In this document: positions 43,805 to 53,581 of the stretch, one piece after another
How positions within the stretch are numbered: the stretch's first letter is position 1
Layout: the number at the start of each line of letters is the position of its first letter
Made by a program: the position numbers and the translations under genes
Notes under the pieces: model-generated
What the model saw: only the letters and a program-made list of their open reading frames with translations
What the model was told of the DNA's origin: nothing
Databases searched by the model: none
NCBI RefSeq assembly: GCF_038396755.1
Contig: NZ_CP149822.1
Location: 5,238,001-5,302,000 of the forward strand
Reading direction: 5' to 3'
Length of the DNA stretch: 64,000 nt
From: Chitinophaga pollutisoli
GTDB lineage: Bacteria > Bacteroidota > Bacteroidia > Chitinophagales > Chitinophagaceae

Positions 43805-45259
43805 ATGAGAAAATTAACTTTCAATATAGCCCTGGCAGGGGCGTTTCTGCTGGCCACGGGATGCAATAAACTACTCGACATCAAGGACCCGGTGAATTCC
43901 ATCACCACCAACCAGGTATTCCAGAACGACGAGCAGGCGGCCACGGCGCTGAACGGCCTTTATTCTTACCTGATCAGCGGAGGAGAGTTCGAGGCGGCAT
44001 ATTCCCTGCCGTTGGGGACGGAGCTCTACAGCGCCGGCGCCATTACGATGGCCGCCGCGCATTCGGCCGACGAGCTGTATCATCCTTCTCTCAGCGGGCA
44101 GTATGACTTTTATCCGGAAGGCGCCAACAAACTGAGCCTCCAGCGCCTGGGCCGAACGTTCAGGATCTGGAATACAGCATATAAAGCCATCTTCAATGCC
44201 AACGCCCTCATCGAAGGCGTGAAAGCATCCGAATCCAGGGAGTTGACCGAAGCCTACAGGAAACGCGTGCTCGGCGAGGCCCTCGCGGTGAGAGCCATGA
44301 CTTTCTTTTATTTGGTGAACCTTTTCGAAAACATTCCCCTGGCCTTGTCTATAGATTTCAACAAGACCCAAAACCTCCCTTCCGCCAAACCCAGTGAGGT
44401 ATACCAACAGATCATCCGCGACCTGGAAGAAGCTTCCGGATACCTGTCGGATAATTATGAAGGCAACAACAACGAGCGCATCCGGGTCAGCAAATGGTAC
44501 GTGAAAGGGATGCTCGCCCGGGTGTACCTATTCACCAAAAACTACGAAGCGGCTTACCGCCATGCCAACGATGTGATCGGCCAGACGGCGCTGTTTCAGC
44601 TCGAGACCCTGAACCGGGCTTTCGCTTTCGACAGCCATGAGGTCATCTTCCAGCTGAAGCAGATCAACATCCATAACGGCCGCGGAAACGCCACGCCGGA
44701 AGGCATTGCCATGACCGGCAAATACATGACGCCCATGCTCGTGAACGCTTTCGAAGCCGGGGATAACCGGAAAACGGCCTGGACGAAAGCCATCGGTGGC
44801 GCCTCTACCAGCAACCCGGCCGGCTTTTCTCCCGCCAAATACAAAATCGACGCCTTCAATCATGAAGTCGGAGGTATCCGGTCAGAATATTACGTGGTGA
44901 TGCGGCTCGCGGAAATGCACCTCATCCGCGCCGAAGCGAACATGGGCCGGGGTACCGCCAATAAAAACAACGCCATTGACGATCTGAACGAAATCCGCCA
45001 GCGCGCGGGGCTCGGTATCCTGCCTTACACGATTACCGATACCGAAGTAACGGCCGCCATCGCACAGGAACGCCGTATCGAACTGTTCGCCGAATGGGGC
45101 CACCGCTGGCTGGACCTGAAAAGAACCGGGAAAGCCTCCGAAGTGTTGAGCCAAATTGCCTATAAACAACCCTGGAGCGACCACCAGCTGCTGTATCCCA
45201 TCCCGCCGGATGAAATCCTGCGCGGCAACCAGCTGAGCCAGAATATCGGGTACAAATAA
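43805..45259 (+). CDS. susD: SusD/RagB-type surface nutrient-binding lipoprotein
   Basis: The 484-residue protein has a lipobox (LLATGCNKLLDIKDPVN) and a TPR-like helical fold. The N-terminal SusD-like segment has TTNQVFQNDEQAATALNGLYSYL. The RagB C-terminal part has MRLAEMHLIRAEANMGRG, LNEIRQRAGLG and QERRIELFAEWGHRWLDLKRTG, and ends with YPIPPDEILRGNQLSQN. It would cap the SusC barrel and capture the ligand. It follows susC by 10 bases. Confidence 0.9.
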   Translation: MRKLTFNIALAGAFLLATGCNKLLDIKDPVNSITTNQVFQNDEQAATALNGLYSYLISGGEFEAAYSLPLGTELYSAGAITMAAAHSADELYHPSLSGQYDFYPEGANKLSLQRLGRTFRIWNTAYKAIFNANALIEGVKASESRELTEAYRKRVLGEALAVRAMTFFYLVNLFENIPLALSIDFNKTQNLPSAKPSEVYQQIIRDLEEASGYLSDNYEGNNNERIRVSKWYVKGMLARVYLFTKNYEAAYRHANDVIGQTALFQLETLNRAFAFDSHEVIFQLKQINIHNGRGNATPEGIAMTGKYMTPMLVNAFEAGDNRKTAWTKAIGGASTSNPAGFSPAKYKIDAFNHEVGGIRSEYYVVMRLAEMHLIRAEANMGRGTANKNNAIDDLNEIRQRAGLGILPYTITDTEVTAAIAQERRIELFAEWGHRWLDLKRTGKASEVLSQIAYKQPWSDHQLLYPIPPDEILRGNQLSQNIGYK

Positions 45260-45283
45260 TCTATCACGCTTAATTCTACGAAA

Positions 45284-46051
45284 ATGTTCCAGTTATATAA
45301 AAGTGCTTGTTGGAAAGCGGCTGTACTGGCCGGCTGCGTAATATCGGTGCTGGCTTCCTGCAAGAAGCATGAAAGGGAAGAGATTTTTCCGACATCCCTG
45401 ACCATGGTGAACGCGTTGAACGACCGGACGTCGTTCCTGACTGCTTACTTCGGGGAGTCGCAACCGAAGATATATGCCCGGCTGGTATATATCGGGAACG
45501 GCGCTGCCTATAACTACGCCACCAACAAAACCGACCTGCCCGTCCGCATGTTCCGGAACCATGATACGCTGCATGTCGACAAGCCCTTCCTGCAGACGAG
45601 GCTGCCGCTCGAACCGGGCACGATTTACACGCACTTTGTGTACGGCGCCCCGGACCGGGTACAGCAGAAAACGGTGAAGGAGCAACTGCCGTCGCGCAGC
45701 CTGGAAGACAGCGTGGTGAACCTCCGTTTCATCAATCTCTTCGAAAACCGGGCGATCGATGTGGTGCAGCTGGAGCCTGAGGCCAAAACAATGGCTTCCA
45801 ACCTGGTGTACGAACAGCTCACGGGTTTCATGAAAGTGCCCGTCACCGGGGCCGTTGAGAATTTCCGGTTCGAAGTGCGCGACCACGCCACCGGCGCTAC
45901 GCTCGCTACTTTTTCGGAAGCAAATACCTTCCCGGGATCAACGCTGCCCAGCGTGGCCTGGCTGTTCAAGTCGCGAACCATGATTGTAACCGGTACCTGG
46001 ACAGATGCGGGTAACTTCTCCGCCCGGGCCACTACGATCGGTCATTATTAA
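45284..46051 (+). CDS. Surface lipoprotein with DUF4397-like features
   Basis: The 255-residue protein has a lipobox (SVLASCKKHEREE). A beta-rich region (LTMVNALNDRTSFLTAYFGESQP) and a repeated sheet segment (VVNLRFINLFENRAIDVVQL) follow. The VRFINLSP-like motif and sheet pattern fit DUF4397-type lipoproteins commonly encoded after SusCD. It lies 24 bases after susD and is likely part of the same surface complex. Confidence 0.6.
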   Translation: MFQLYKSACWKAAVLAGCVISVLASCKKHEREEIFPTSLTMVNALNDRTSFLTAYFGESQPKIYARLVYIGNGAAYNYATNKTDLPVRMFRNHDTLHVDKPFLQTRLPLEPGTIYTHFVYGAPDRVQQKTVKEQLPSRSLEDSVVNLRFINLFENRAIDVVQLEPEAKTMASNLVYEQLTGFMKVPVTGAVENFRFEVRDHATGATLATFSEANTFPGSTLPSVAWLFKSRTMIVTGTWTDAGNFSARATTIGHY

Positions 46052-46079
46052 ATCTAGTCTTCATTCAAAGTAAATAAGT

Positions 46080-47009
46080 ATGCACCCAATATTAAAGGTC
46101 GAGAACCTATCGCATAAGTATGCCAGTTCGTGGGCGATCAGGGAGATCAATTTCGAGATCAACGATACCGGCGTTGTCGGTTTGCTGGGCTCGAACGGAG
46201 CCGGGAAGTCGACCACGATGAACATCATTTGCGGTACGTTGCTGCAGACGGAGGGGAATGTTTCCATCAACGGGCTGAAGATGAAGGAGGATCCTATCGC
46301 CTACAAGCAGCAGATCGGGTTTTTGCCGCAGCAGGCGCCGCTGTACCTGGATTTTACGGTACAGGAATACCTGGAATATGCCGCGCAGCTGCGGTTGATG
46401 GAGAAACGCGCGATTAAGGGGGCGGTGGATGAAGTGCTGGAAAAGACATCCATCACCCACATGCGGAACCGGCTGATCAAGAACCTTTCCGGCGGATACC
46501 GCCAGCGGGTGGGTATTGCGCAGGCCATCATCAACAAGCCGAAAGTGGTGATCCTCGACGAGCCCACCAACGGCCTCGATCCCAACCAGATCATTGAAGC
46601 GCGCAAGCTGATCAAGGAGATCGCGCAGGACCGCGCGGTGCTGTTGTCCTCACACGTATTGTCGGAGGTAAACCTGCTAGCCAAAGAGATCGTTATGATC
46701 GAATCCGGACAGGTGGTGTTCTCCGACACGCTCGATGCATTCAACAACATCCTTCAGCCCAATACCATGGTGGCCAGGATGCTCCATATGCCCGGGGCAG
46801 ACGAACTGCTGGCCTTTGCCGATGTGCAGAAAGTGGAAATGCTGCCGGATCATAAGTGCCGGATCTGGTTCCAGCCAAACGACGACCTGGCCGAAAGGAT
46901 CGTCAGGAAGAGCGCTGAAATGAACTGGCGGCTCACGGCGATACACACCGAATCCTCCGGGATGGACGATGTGTTCAAACAATTATCTTCTTCTTCAACC
47001 TTACAGTAA
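46080..47009 (+). CDS. ABC transporter ATP-binding protein, GldA-like
   Basis: The 309-residue ATPase has Walker A GSNGAGKST, signature LSGGYRQRVGIAQAI and Walker B VVILDEPTNGLDPNQ, with the switch His in SSHVLSE. The gliding-motility GldA family is the closest familiar group. Its start overlaps nothing upstream but its end overlaps the next start by 1 base. It would drive the permease encoded next. Confidence 0.85.
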   Translation: MHPILKVENLSHKYASSWAIREINFEINDTGVVGLLGSNGAGKSTTMNIICGTLLQTEGNVSINGLKMKEDPIAYKQQIGFLPQQAPLYLDFTVQEYLEYAAQLRLMEKRAIKGAVDEVLEKTSITHMRNRLIKNLSGGYRQRVGIAQAIINKPKVVILDEPTNGLDPNQIIEARKLIKEIAQDRAVLLSSHVLSEVNLLAKEIVMIESGQVVFSDTLDAFNNILQPNTMVARMLHMPGADELLAFADVQKVEMLPDHKCRIWFQPNDDLAERIVRKSAEMNWRLTAIHTESSGMDDVFKQLSSSSTLQ

Positions 47010-49333
47010 TGAGAGTAATATTTAATATAGCGCGGGCGGAATTAAGGTACTTTTTCTATTCTCCGATCGCATGGTTTATACTGATCCTGTTTCTCATGTC
47101 CAGCGCAGGAATCATCATGGGAAACCTGTTGGACGCGGCTGTGCAGCAGGATGCCATGCTGGAGCTGCGGGGGAATGCTTTTGAAGGGTTTCTCAACATG
47201 CCGCTCACGCTCAAAATGATCGGCAAGGGGCTCGATACGGTGCTGATGATCTTCTTTATGTTCATTCCCTTGCTGACGATGGGCGTCATTAACCGGGATT
47301 ATGCATCCGGCACCATCAAGCTGCTGCATTCATCACCCGTTACCATCCGCCAGATCGTACTGGGTAAATTCCTTGGCGTGTACAGTTTTGTATGCCTGAT
47401 GATCGCGCTGTTCATAGCCGTGGTACTCGTTTTGACCTTTTCCGTCCGGGAAGTGGAAGTGCTCCATATTGCGGCGATGCTGCTGGGCTTTTTCCTGCTG
47501 GCGGCCATGTACGTGGCGTTAGGGATGTTTATTTCTTCCCTCACCACTTACCCGATCGTGGCGGCCATCGGCACCTTCGTTGCCCTCACGCTGTTTGCGA
47601 CCATGTCCATCATGTTCCAGGGTACCGATTATGTGCGCGACGTGACATATTTCCTGTCCAGCTCCGGACGGGTGGAAAGCCTGCTGGGCGGATTGCTGAA
47701 TACCAAAGACATCATTTACTTCCTGGCCATCATCACTTTTTTCATCATCTGCACCATCATCAGGACCAAATCCGTTACCGAGTCGCGGTCGTGGCGTGTT
47801 TCCGCCATGCGTTACGGGGCGGCGCTGACGGTTACCTTGATCATCCTCATCGCTACCGCCATCCACGGTTTCATCGGGTATTGGGACGTAACGCGGGGAA
47901 AGGTGAATACGCTGCATCCCAACACCCGGGAAGTGATACAGCAGCTGGACGGTTCCCCGCTGAAAGTGACCCTCTATACGAACCTTTTCGGCGAGAACCT
48001 GATGAGCGGCTTACCGGAAGCACGGAACAAATACCTGTGGAACTTCTGGGCGAAATACCGCCGTTTCTATACCAATATCGAATTTGATTACGTGTATTAC
48101 TATGACATCATCACCGGCGACAGTTCGATATATAAAGCATACCCTGGCAAAACGATGGAGGAAGTTGCGGAGAAGTACGCGGAAATGAACAAGACCGACC
48201 TGGCCATTTACAGGAAACCCGCGGAGATCCGGAGCATGGTGGACCTCGAATCGGAAGCGAAGGGTTTGCTGATGCAGTTGGAATATAAAGGGAAAAAGAC
48301 TTTCCTGCGCACATACACGGACCCTGAAATGTGGCCCAGTGAGCGGAACGTTTCGGGTAGCCTCATGCGTTTGATGCAGGATACCACGCCCACAATCAAA
48401 TTCCTCACCGGTCACCTGGAGCGCTCGCCTTTCAAATTCGGGCAGCGGGAATACGGCAACCACGCCACCAATAAGGCGGTGAGAAATGCATTGGTGAACC
48501 TGGGAGTGGAAGCCGACACCGTGTCCATGCCGCCTTCCGGCGCCTTCAACCGGAACGAAGTGCTGGTGATCTCCGATCCGAAAACCATCCTGGATAAATC
48601 GATCATCGATAGTGTTAAGCAATATATCGACCGCGGCGGGAATGCGATTTTCTATACCGAGCCCGGCAAGCAATTCATCATGAACCCCATCCTCAACCAC
48701 GTGGGGGTGAATGCGGAAGAAGGCACCATCGTGCGGGTGAACAAACATGATATGCCGCATAAGTTCGTGGGGTGGATTTCGAAGCAAGGGACGGATATGG
48801 CGGATGAAGATCAGTTTTTCTTCCGGAAGAGCGGCGTTCGTGGGCCATGCATAACAGCTATAGCCGGCGCGGGTGTGCTGACGTATTCCGATACAACAGG
48901 CTTCAAGGCGGAGCAGATCACCACGCTGGAAAACAATATGGAAACCTGGGTGGAAAGAGGTGTGCTGGTTGTGGACTCGGCAGCACCGGTGTTTAACGTG
49001 GCAGAAGGAGATTTCCGGAAAGAAGGGCCGTACCCGGTAGGCTTGCAGCTGACCCGGAAAATCGGTGGGCGCGAACAGAAGATCATCGTTTCCAGCGACG
49101 CGGACTTCATGTCCGGCGGCTACGCCAACGGCAAAGATTACGGCAACGCCTTCTACAGCTTCACCCTCGACAACCGCTACCCGGTGTACCACAACTTCCC
49201 CGTGCCGAAAGACATCTGGCTCAATATCAGCAAAGCGCCCGCCCGCTTGCTGAAGCTGACGCTGCAATATGGCATCCCCGCGCTGTTGCTGGTCGCAGGC
49301 ATCGTAATACTGATCCGGAGAAAACGCAAATAA
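47009..49333 (+). CDS. Fused ABC permease and GldG-like auxiliary protein
   Basis: The 774-residue protein starts with an ABC-2 permease of about six helices (PIAWFILILFLMSSAGIIMGNLL, then FIPLLTMGVINRDYASGTIKLL). A large extracytoplasmic GldG-type domain of about 450 residues follows (LKVTLYTNLFGENLMSGLPEA, then IKFLTGHLERSPF, then EVLVISDPKTILDKSIIDSVKQYIDRGG). It ends with a transmembrane anchor (IPALLLVAGIVILIRRKRK). The fusion joins GldF-like and GldG-like parts in one chain. Its substrate is unknown; homologues occur both in gliding and in unrelated secretion systems. Confidence 0.85.
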   Translation: MRVIFNIARAELRYFFYSPIAWFILILFLMSSAGIIMGNLLDAAVQQDAMLELRGNAFEGFLNMPLTLKMIGKGLDTVLMIFFMFIPLLTMGVINRDYASGTIKLLHSSPVTIRQIVLGKFLGVYSFVCLMIALFIAVVLVLTFSVREVEVLHIAAMLLGFFLLAAMYVALGMFISSLTTYPIVAAIGTFVALTLFATMSIMFQGTDYVRDVTYFLSSSGRVESLLGGLLNTKDIIYFLAIITFFIICTIIRTKSVTESRSWRVSAMRYGAALTVTLIILIATAIHGFIGYWDVTRGKVNTLHPNTREVIQQLDGSPLKVTLYTNLFGENLMSGLPEARNKYLWNFWAKYRRFYTNIEFDYVYYYDIITGDSSIYKAYPGKTMEEVAEKYAEMNKTDLAIYRKPAEIRSMVDLESEAKGLLMQLEYKGKKTFLRTYTDPEMWPSERNVSGSLMRLMQDTTPTIKFLTGHLERSPFKFGQREYGNHATNKAVRNALVNLGVEADTVSMPPSGAFNRNEVLVISDPKTILDKSIIDSVKQYIDRGGNAIFYTEPGKQFIMNPILNHVGVNAEEGTIVRVNKHDMPHKFVGWISKQGTDMADEDQFFFRKSGVRGPCITAIAGAGVLTYSDTTGFKAEQITTLENNMETWVERGVLVVDSAAPVFNVAEGDFRKEGPYPVGLQLTRKIGGREQKIIVSSDADFMSGGYANGKDYGNAFYSFTLDNRYPVYHNFPVPKDIWLNISKAPARLLKLTLQYGIPALLLVAGIVILIRRKRK

Positions 49334-49366
49334 CGCCGGCCTTTTAGTTTTATTAAAACGCATAAT

Positions 49367-50680
49367 ATGTATTTGCAGACTGATACGCAGACGATGGAGG
49401 ATTTGCGCCTGTTTTCCAAAGCAGACACGCAAGGCATCTACGATATTTACAACCAATCGTTTACCCGGGGCGGACAAGCCATCATGGAGTCCATGTTCAA
49501 AAAGCCGTTGAGCGACAGGACCGCGATCCAACAGCGGATCAACATCATTTCCGCCTTCGCGGAGCTGAATGCCACGTTCCCCTTCGACGGCGCTACCCTG
49601 GATAACGTCGAGAAGTACATCACGTACGACGACAACCTGGACGGCGGTTCCAAAGTTACCCTCAGCGAGAAGGAGACCCAGAACGGCATCGCTGCCGTGG
49701 TGCGCCTGTTCCATACCCTCCGGCAGTACGTCGCCAATGGTGAGCTGGGCGGCGTGCCGGAACTGGAAGCCGATCGGATGGCGGTATCCGTCCTGTTGCA
49801 GGACCCGGCTTTCGCGCCGGTATTCAACGAGCAGCCGGATGCCCGCCTGTCTTTCGGCGCCGTGACTGCGTTCGACGTGCTGATCCGCGTGAAGGAAAAG
49901 CGAAAAGTGCTGGAGCTGCTGCGGTTCATTTATCACCTGGATGTTTACATCTCGGTGGCGCGCGTAGCGTTGCAGCACAGCATGGTATTTCCCAAGGTTC
50001 ACCCGAAGGGGACGGCCATCCTGCATGTTGCCGGCGTGTACCACCCGCTGCTGAAGCATGCAGTGCCCAACACCCTGGAAATGCCGCCGGCGCGCAACCT
50101 GGTGTTCCTCACAGGAGCCAATATGGCGGGTAAATCCACGTTCCTGCGCTCTTTTAGCACCGCCGTGTATATCGCCCACATGGGCTTCCCGGTGGCCGCG
50201 GCGGCTATGGAATTCTCCGTGCTGGATGGCGTTTATACCACCATCAACCTACCCGACAACCTCGGCATCGGCGCCAGCCACTTCTACGCGGAAGTGCTGC
50301 GGGTGAAGAAAATCGCCCTGGAACTCAGCGCCGGGAAATCCCTGTTTGTCCTGTTCGACGAACTGTTCCGCGGCACCAACGTGAAAGACGCGCTCGAGGG
50401 CACCCTGGCCGTATGCAGCGCGTTCACCAACCGGAAAGCGAGCAAGTTCATCATCTCCTCCCACATCATCGAAGCAGCAGACGAACTGCGGAAGAAGGAT
50501 AGCGCGGCATTCTATTACCTGCCCACCCGGATGAACGGCGCCGTACCCGAGTATACCTACACCTTGCAGGAAGGGGTGACCAACGACAAACATGGCATGA
50601 TCATCATCAGCAACGAAGGGATCCTGGAGATTCTGAAGCAGGGAAATAAAGGTGGTAAACGGCTAAACAAGCAATTATGA
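49367..50680 (+). CDS. MutS-like ATPase, first of a tandem pair
   Basis: The 437-residue protein has only the MutS helical core and the C-terminal ATPase domain. Walker A (TGANMAGKSTFLRS), the NLPDNLGIGASHFYAE segment, Walker B (FVLFDELFRGTNVKDALEGT) and SSHIIE are visible. The mismatch-recognition domain I with its Phe-x-Glu is absent, so this is not a mismatch-repair MutS. The start at 49367 or 49394 is equally plausible. It overlaps its paralogue by 4 bases (ATGA), suggesting a heterodimer. Confidence 0.85.
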   Translation: MYLQTDTQTMEDLRLFSKADTQGIYDIYNQSFTRGGQAIMESMFKKPLSDRTAIQQRINIISAFAELNATFPFDGATLDNVEKYITYDDNLDGGSKVTLSEKETQNGIAAVVRLFHTLRQYVANGELGGVPELEADRMAVSVLLQDPAFAPVFNEQPDARLSFGAVTAFDVLIRVKEKRKVLELLRFIYHLDVYISVARVALQHSMVFPKVHPKGTAILHVAGVYHPLLKHAVPNTLEMPPARNLVFLTGANMAGKSTFLRSFSTAVYIAHMGFPVAAAAMEFSVLDGVYTTINLPDNLGIGASHFYAEVLRVKKIALELSAGKSLFVLFDELFRGTNVKDALEGTLAVCSAFTNRKASKFIISSHIIEAADELRKKDSAAFYYLPTRMNGAVPEYTYTLQEGVTNDKHGMIIISNEGILEILKQGNKGGKRLNKQL

Positions 50681-51995
50681 GTTTTAAAATAGATCGCCAA
50701 TCGGTTGGGGAACTGAACCTCATGGGGAAGTTCCGGCAGGGATCGGTGTATTTCCTGTTCAATAAAGTCAAAACCCGCATCGGCGAAAAGCTGATGGACG
50801 AGATGTTTTCCCATCCGCTCACGGATGCGGCGGCTATCAACCGCCGCGCGGCCATCTTCCAGTATTTCGAGCGGGAAAGCACCGCCTTCCCGTTTGAAGC
50901 CGACCAGGTCGCCCTCATGCGCGAATTCATCGACGGCGCGGCGGGTAAGTCGCAATTAGCGACCACTGCAGACACCTGGATGATGAAAATGCTGGCCAGC
51001 GTGGCGAAAGATGGCCGCTATAAGAACATCCTGCTGCAGCTGCAGGCCACGATCGTAACGCTTAAGAAGTGCTTCGGGTTGCTGGAGCTGCTCCGCCAGG
51101 GGAACAGCCCCTGCAGCAGCGCGTCGAAGCATTGCTGGCGGTCATGGCCGACAAGGATATCCGCCGGGTGCTGGACAGCGATATTTACAAATCCATGTCC
51201 ACCCAAACCGTATCAGAATACGACTTTCTGCTGCGGAGCCGGTTCAACGCCCAGATGAAAGACGTGCTCCAATTCATCGCCGAAACGGATGTTTACATCG
51301 CGGTGAGCCAGGTGGCGCGCGAGCGGAAGTTCTGCTACGCACAGGCGCTGGAGCAGGAACAAAACCTGTTCCATGCCAGCAACCTCCGGCATCCCGGCAT
51401 CCCCAAAGCCGTAGGCAACGATATCCTGATGAAGGCTGGCAGCAACGTCCTGTTCCTCACGGGGGCCAATATGGCGGGGAAGTCGACCTGGATGAAATCT
51501 ATCGGCATCGCAATGTACATGGCGCACATCGGGTTTCCGGTGGCGGCTTCGGAAATGGCGTTTTCCGTCCGGGAAGGCATCTTTTCCAGCATCAACGTAG
51601 CCGATAACATCGCCATGGGATACAGCCACTTCTATGCGGAAGTGGTGAGGGTGAAGGATGCAGCCCTGGCAGCGGCTACCGGAGAACACCTGCTGCTGAT
51701 GTTCGATGAATTGTTCAAAGGCACCAACGTAAAAGACGCCTTCGACGGCACCCTGGCCGTCACGAAAGGCTTCGCGGAGTATCAAAACTGCCTGTTTATC
51801 GTATCCACCCACATCATCGAAGTGGGCGAAGCGCTGAAAAAGCTGCAGAATGTACAGTTCAGGTTCATGCCCACCGTGCTGGAAGGGAATGTGCCGAAGT
51901 ACACCTACTCCCTGCAGGAAGGCATCACAGAAGACCGGCAGGGTATGATGATCATCGAGAACGAAGGCATTATCGACCTGATCAACAACATTTAA
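50677..51995 (+). CDS. MutS-like ATPase, second of a tandem pair, frameshifted
   Basis: The restored product has about 439 residues and is a clear paralogue of the preceding gene. The N-terminal frame has VYFLFNKVKTRIGEKLMDEMF. The C-terminal frame has Walker A (TGANMAGKSTWMKS), SINVADNIAMGYSHFYAEVVRVKD and Walker B (LLLMFDELFKGTNVKDAFDGT). The frames join as LLRQG-EQPLQQRVEAL if the G run 51099-51102 is five. All ATPase motifs are intact. The likely role is a partner subunit of the first MutS-like ATPase. Confidence 0.85.
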
Positions 51996-52020
51996 ACGGA
52001 GTTTCTAAAATTACCAAAGC

Positions 52021-53502
52021 ATGAAGCAAGTTATTGCATCAGGGATCCTCATGTCCCTGCTGACCACATCCGCCATGGCGCAGCTGCAACCCTTCACCGG
52101 GTTTACCAGGCAGGACCTGAAGGATGATTTTACTTACGCGGTGGACCTGCTGAAGCGGCAACACCCCAATCCTTACAAGTTTTCCGATACCGTAACGTTC
52201 AACCGGAAGATGGATTCGTTGCTGGCGCGGCTGGACAAAGACCCCTCGCTGCTCAGCGCACTGCGGTATTCTCCCGTGCAGCTGTTCAACGACGTACACC
52301 TGAAACTGGACTACGACGAAGAACGTGTGATTGACGTTTTCTACGGCATACATCACTTCCCCCTGGCCACCGCCACTTTCAAAGACAAAATCATCGTCAA
52401 CGCGAAAGGGACATCCATACCATTCGGCGCCGAAATCCTTTCCATCAATAAAATGCCCGCGGCGAAAATTCTCAGCGAGATCGGTTACGCCACTTACAGC
52501 GACGGCTTCATCCGCACCGGCACCGACCGGACGGGCAACAACCTCAGCCTGTTCATCAGCCTGGTGTTCCCTGAATCGACCAGCTACGAAGTGGTGTATA
52601 AGGAATACGGCGCCAAAAATCCCGCGACCATCCAGCTGAAAGCGGTGGACGCCAAAACCGGCTACCACAACCGTAACCTGGGCGAGCTGCCTTTTAATAC
52701 CTTCCTCAAGCGGGGATATGTAACAAAGGAATACCTTGACAGCGAATCCACCGCGATCCTGACGGTGCTCACGTTCATGCTGCAGGAAAGCGACATGTAC
52801 AAGGAACTGAGCAACTTTTTTGAAGAAGTGAAACAGCGGAATATCAAAAACGTGATCATCGATATCCGGTCCAACGGTGGCGGCAACCCGAATATGTCTG
52901 CCCTGCTGTATTCCTTCGTGGCGCTGAAGCCTTTCGACAATGTCTTCAATTACCGTACGAAAAACATCGATGTACATGACCCGGAAAACCTGTTGAATGG
53001 TTACGGAACGAAGATGGGAGAGGAGGAAGTGAAGCAGAACGTGAACTTCCTGAAACAGCGCTTCGATTACGACAGCACCGCGGGCTTCTATTACGGCAAT
53101 GCCCGTCTGACGGAGGGTTCAATTTCCAATTATCCCCCGGATAAGAACAATTTCAAAGGCGACGTATATGTATTGATCAGCGGCGGCACGGTGAGCGCAG
53201 CCACTTACTTCGCGGCGCTTGTGAAGAACAACCAGCGCGGTGTGCTGGTGGGCACGGAAACGGGCAGCGGCGAAGCGTCGACCACGGCGGCCTGGTTCAG
53301 TACTTACACCCTGCCGAAAACGAAAAGCAGGCTGACGGTGCCGATGAGCGAAATCTATTTCATGAAAGCAAAGGACGACAACGGCCGTGGCTGCCTGCCG
53401 CACAAGGAACTGACTTTCGAGGCATTCCAGCAGTACATCAGAGCCAACAAGGACCCCGAGATCCAATATACCCTGGATCTGATCCGGTCCGCAAAGCGGT
53501 AA
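52021..53502 (+). CDS. S41-family C-terminal processing peptidase
   Basis: The 493-residue protein has a signal peptide (MKQVIASGILMSLLTTSAMAQ). An N-terminal helical region (DLLKRQHPNPYKFSDTVTFNRKMDSLL) follows. The S41 domain has NVIIDIRSNGGGNPNMSALLYSF and the nucleophile motif LISGGTVSAATYFAALVKNNQRGVLVGTETGSGE. A Tsp-like serine protease acting in the periplasm is expected. It is the last gene of the SusCD-ABC-MutS cluster, 25 bases after the second MutS-like gene. Confidence 0.85.
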   Translation: MKQVIASGILMSLLTTSAMAQLQPFTGFTRQDLKDDFTYAVDLLKRQHPNPYKFSDTVTFNRKMDSLLARLDKDPSLLSALRYSPVQLFNDVHLKLDYDEERVIDVFYGIHHFPLATATFKDKIIVNAKGTSIPFGAEILSINKMPAAKILSEIGYATYSDGFIRTGTDRTGNNLSLFISLVFPESTSYEVVYKEYGAKNPATIQLKAVDAKTGYHNRNLGELPFNTFLKRGYVTKEYLDSESTAILTVLTFMLQESDMYKELSNFFEEVKQRNIKNVIIDIRSNGGGNPNMSALLYSFVALKPFDNVFNYRTKNIDVHDPENLLNGYGTKMGEEEVKQNVNFLKQRFDYDSTAGFYYGNARLTEGSISNYPPDKNNFKGDVYVLISGGTVSAATYFAALVKNNQRGVLVGTETGSGEASTTAAWFSTYTLPKTKSRLTVPMSEIYFMKAKDDNGRGCLPHKELTFEAFQQYIRANKDPEIQYTLDLIRSAKR

Positions 53503-53542
53503 CATCCTTAGCCATACCCTATACAAGCATGGAGTAATCCGG

Positions 53543-53567
53543 AAGGCAATGCAGACCGCATTGCCTT
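53543..53567. terminator. Bidirectional terminator
   Basis: A perfect 10-bp stem AAGGCAATGC (53543-53552 with 53558-53567) and 5-base loop lies between the S41 gene and the convergent RluA-N-like gene, with T residues following on the plus strand. Confidence 0.75.
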
Positions 53568-53581
53568 TATTTATGGATGGT

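Noticed and set aside
48011..50179. Long open frame of 722 codons on the minus strand opposite the GldG-like and MutS-like genes
   Set aside because: It is antisense to well-supported genes on the plus strand and shows no coding motif.
49367..51995. Mismatch-repair MutS genes
   Set aside because: The proteins are half-length and lack the mismatch-binding domain, so the repair role is not supported.
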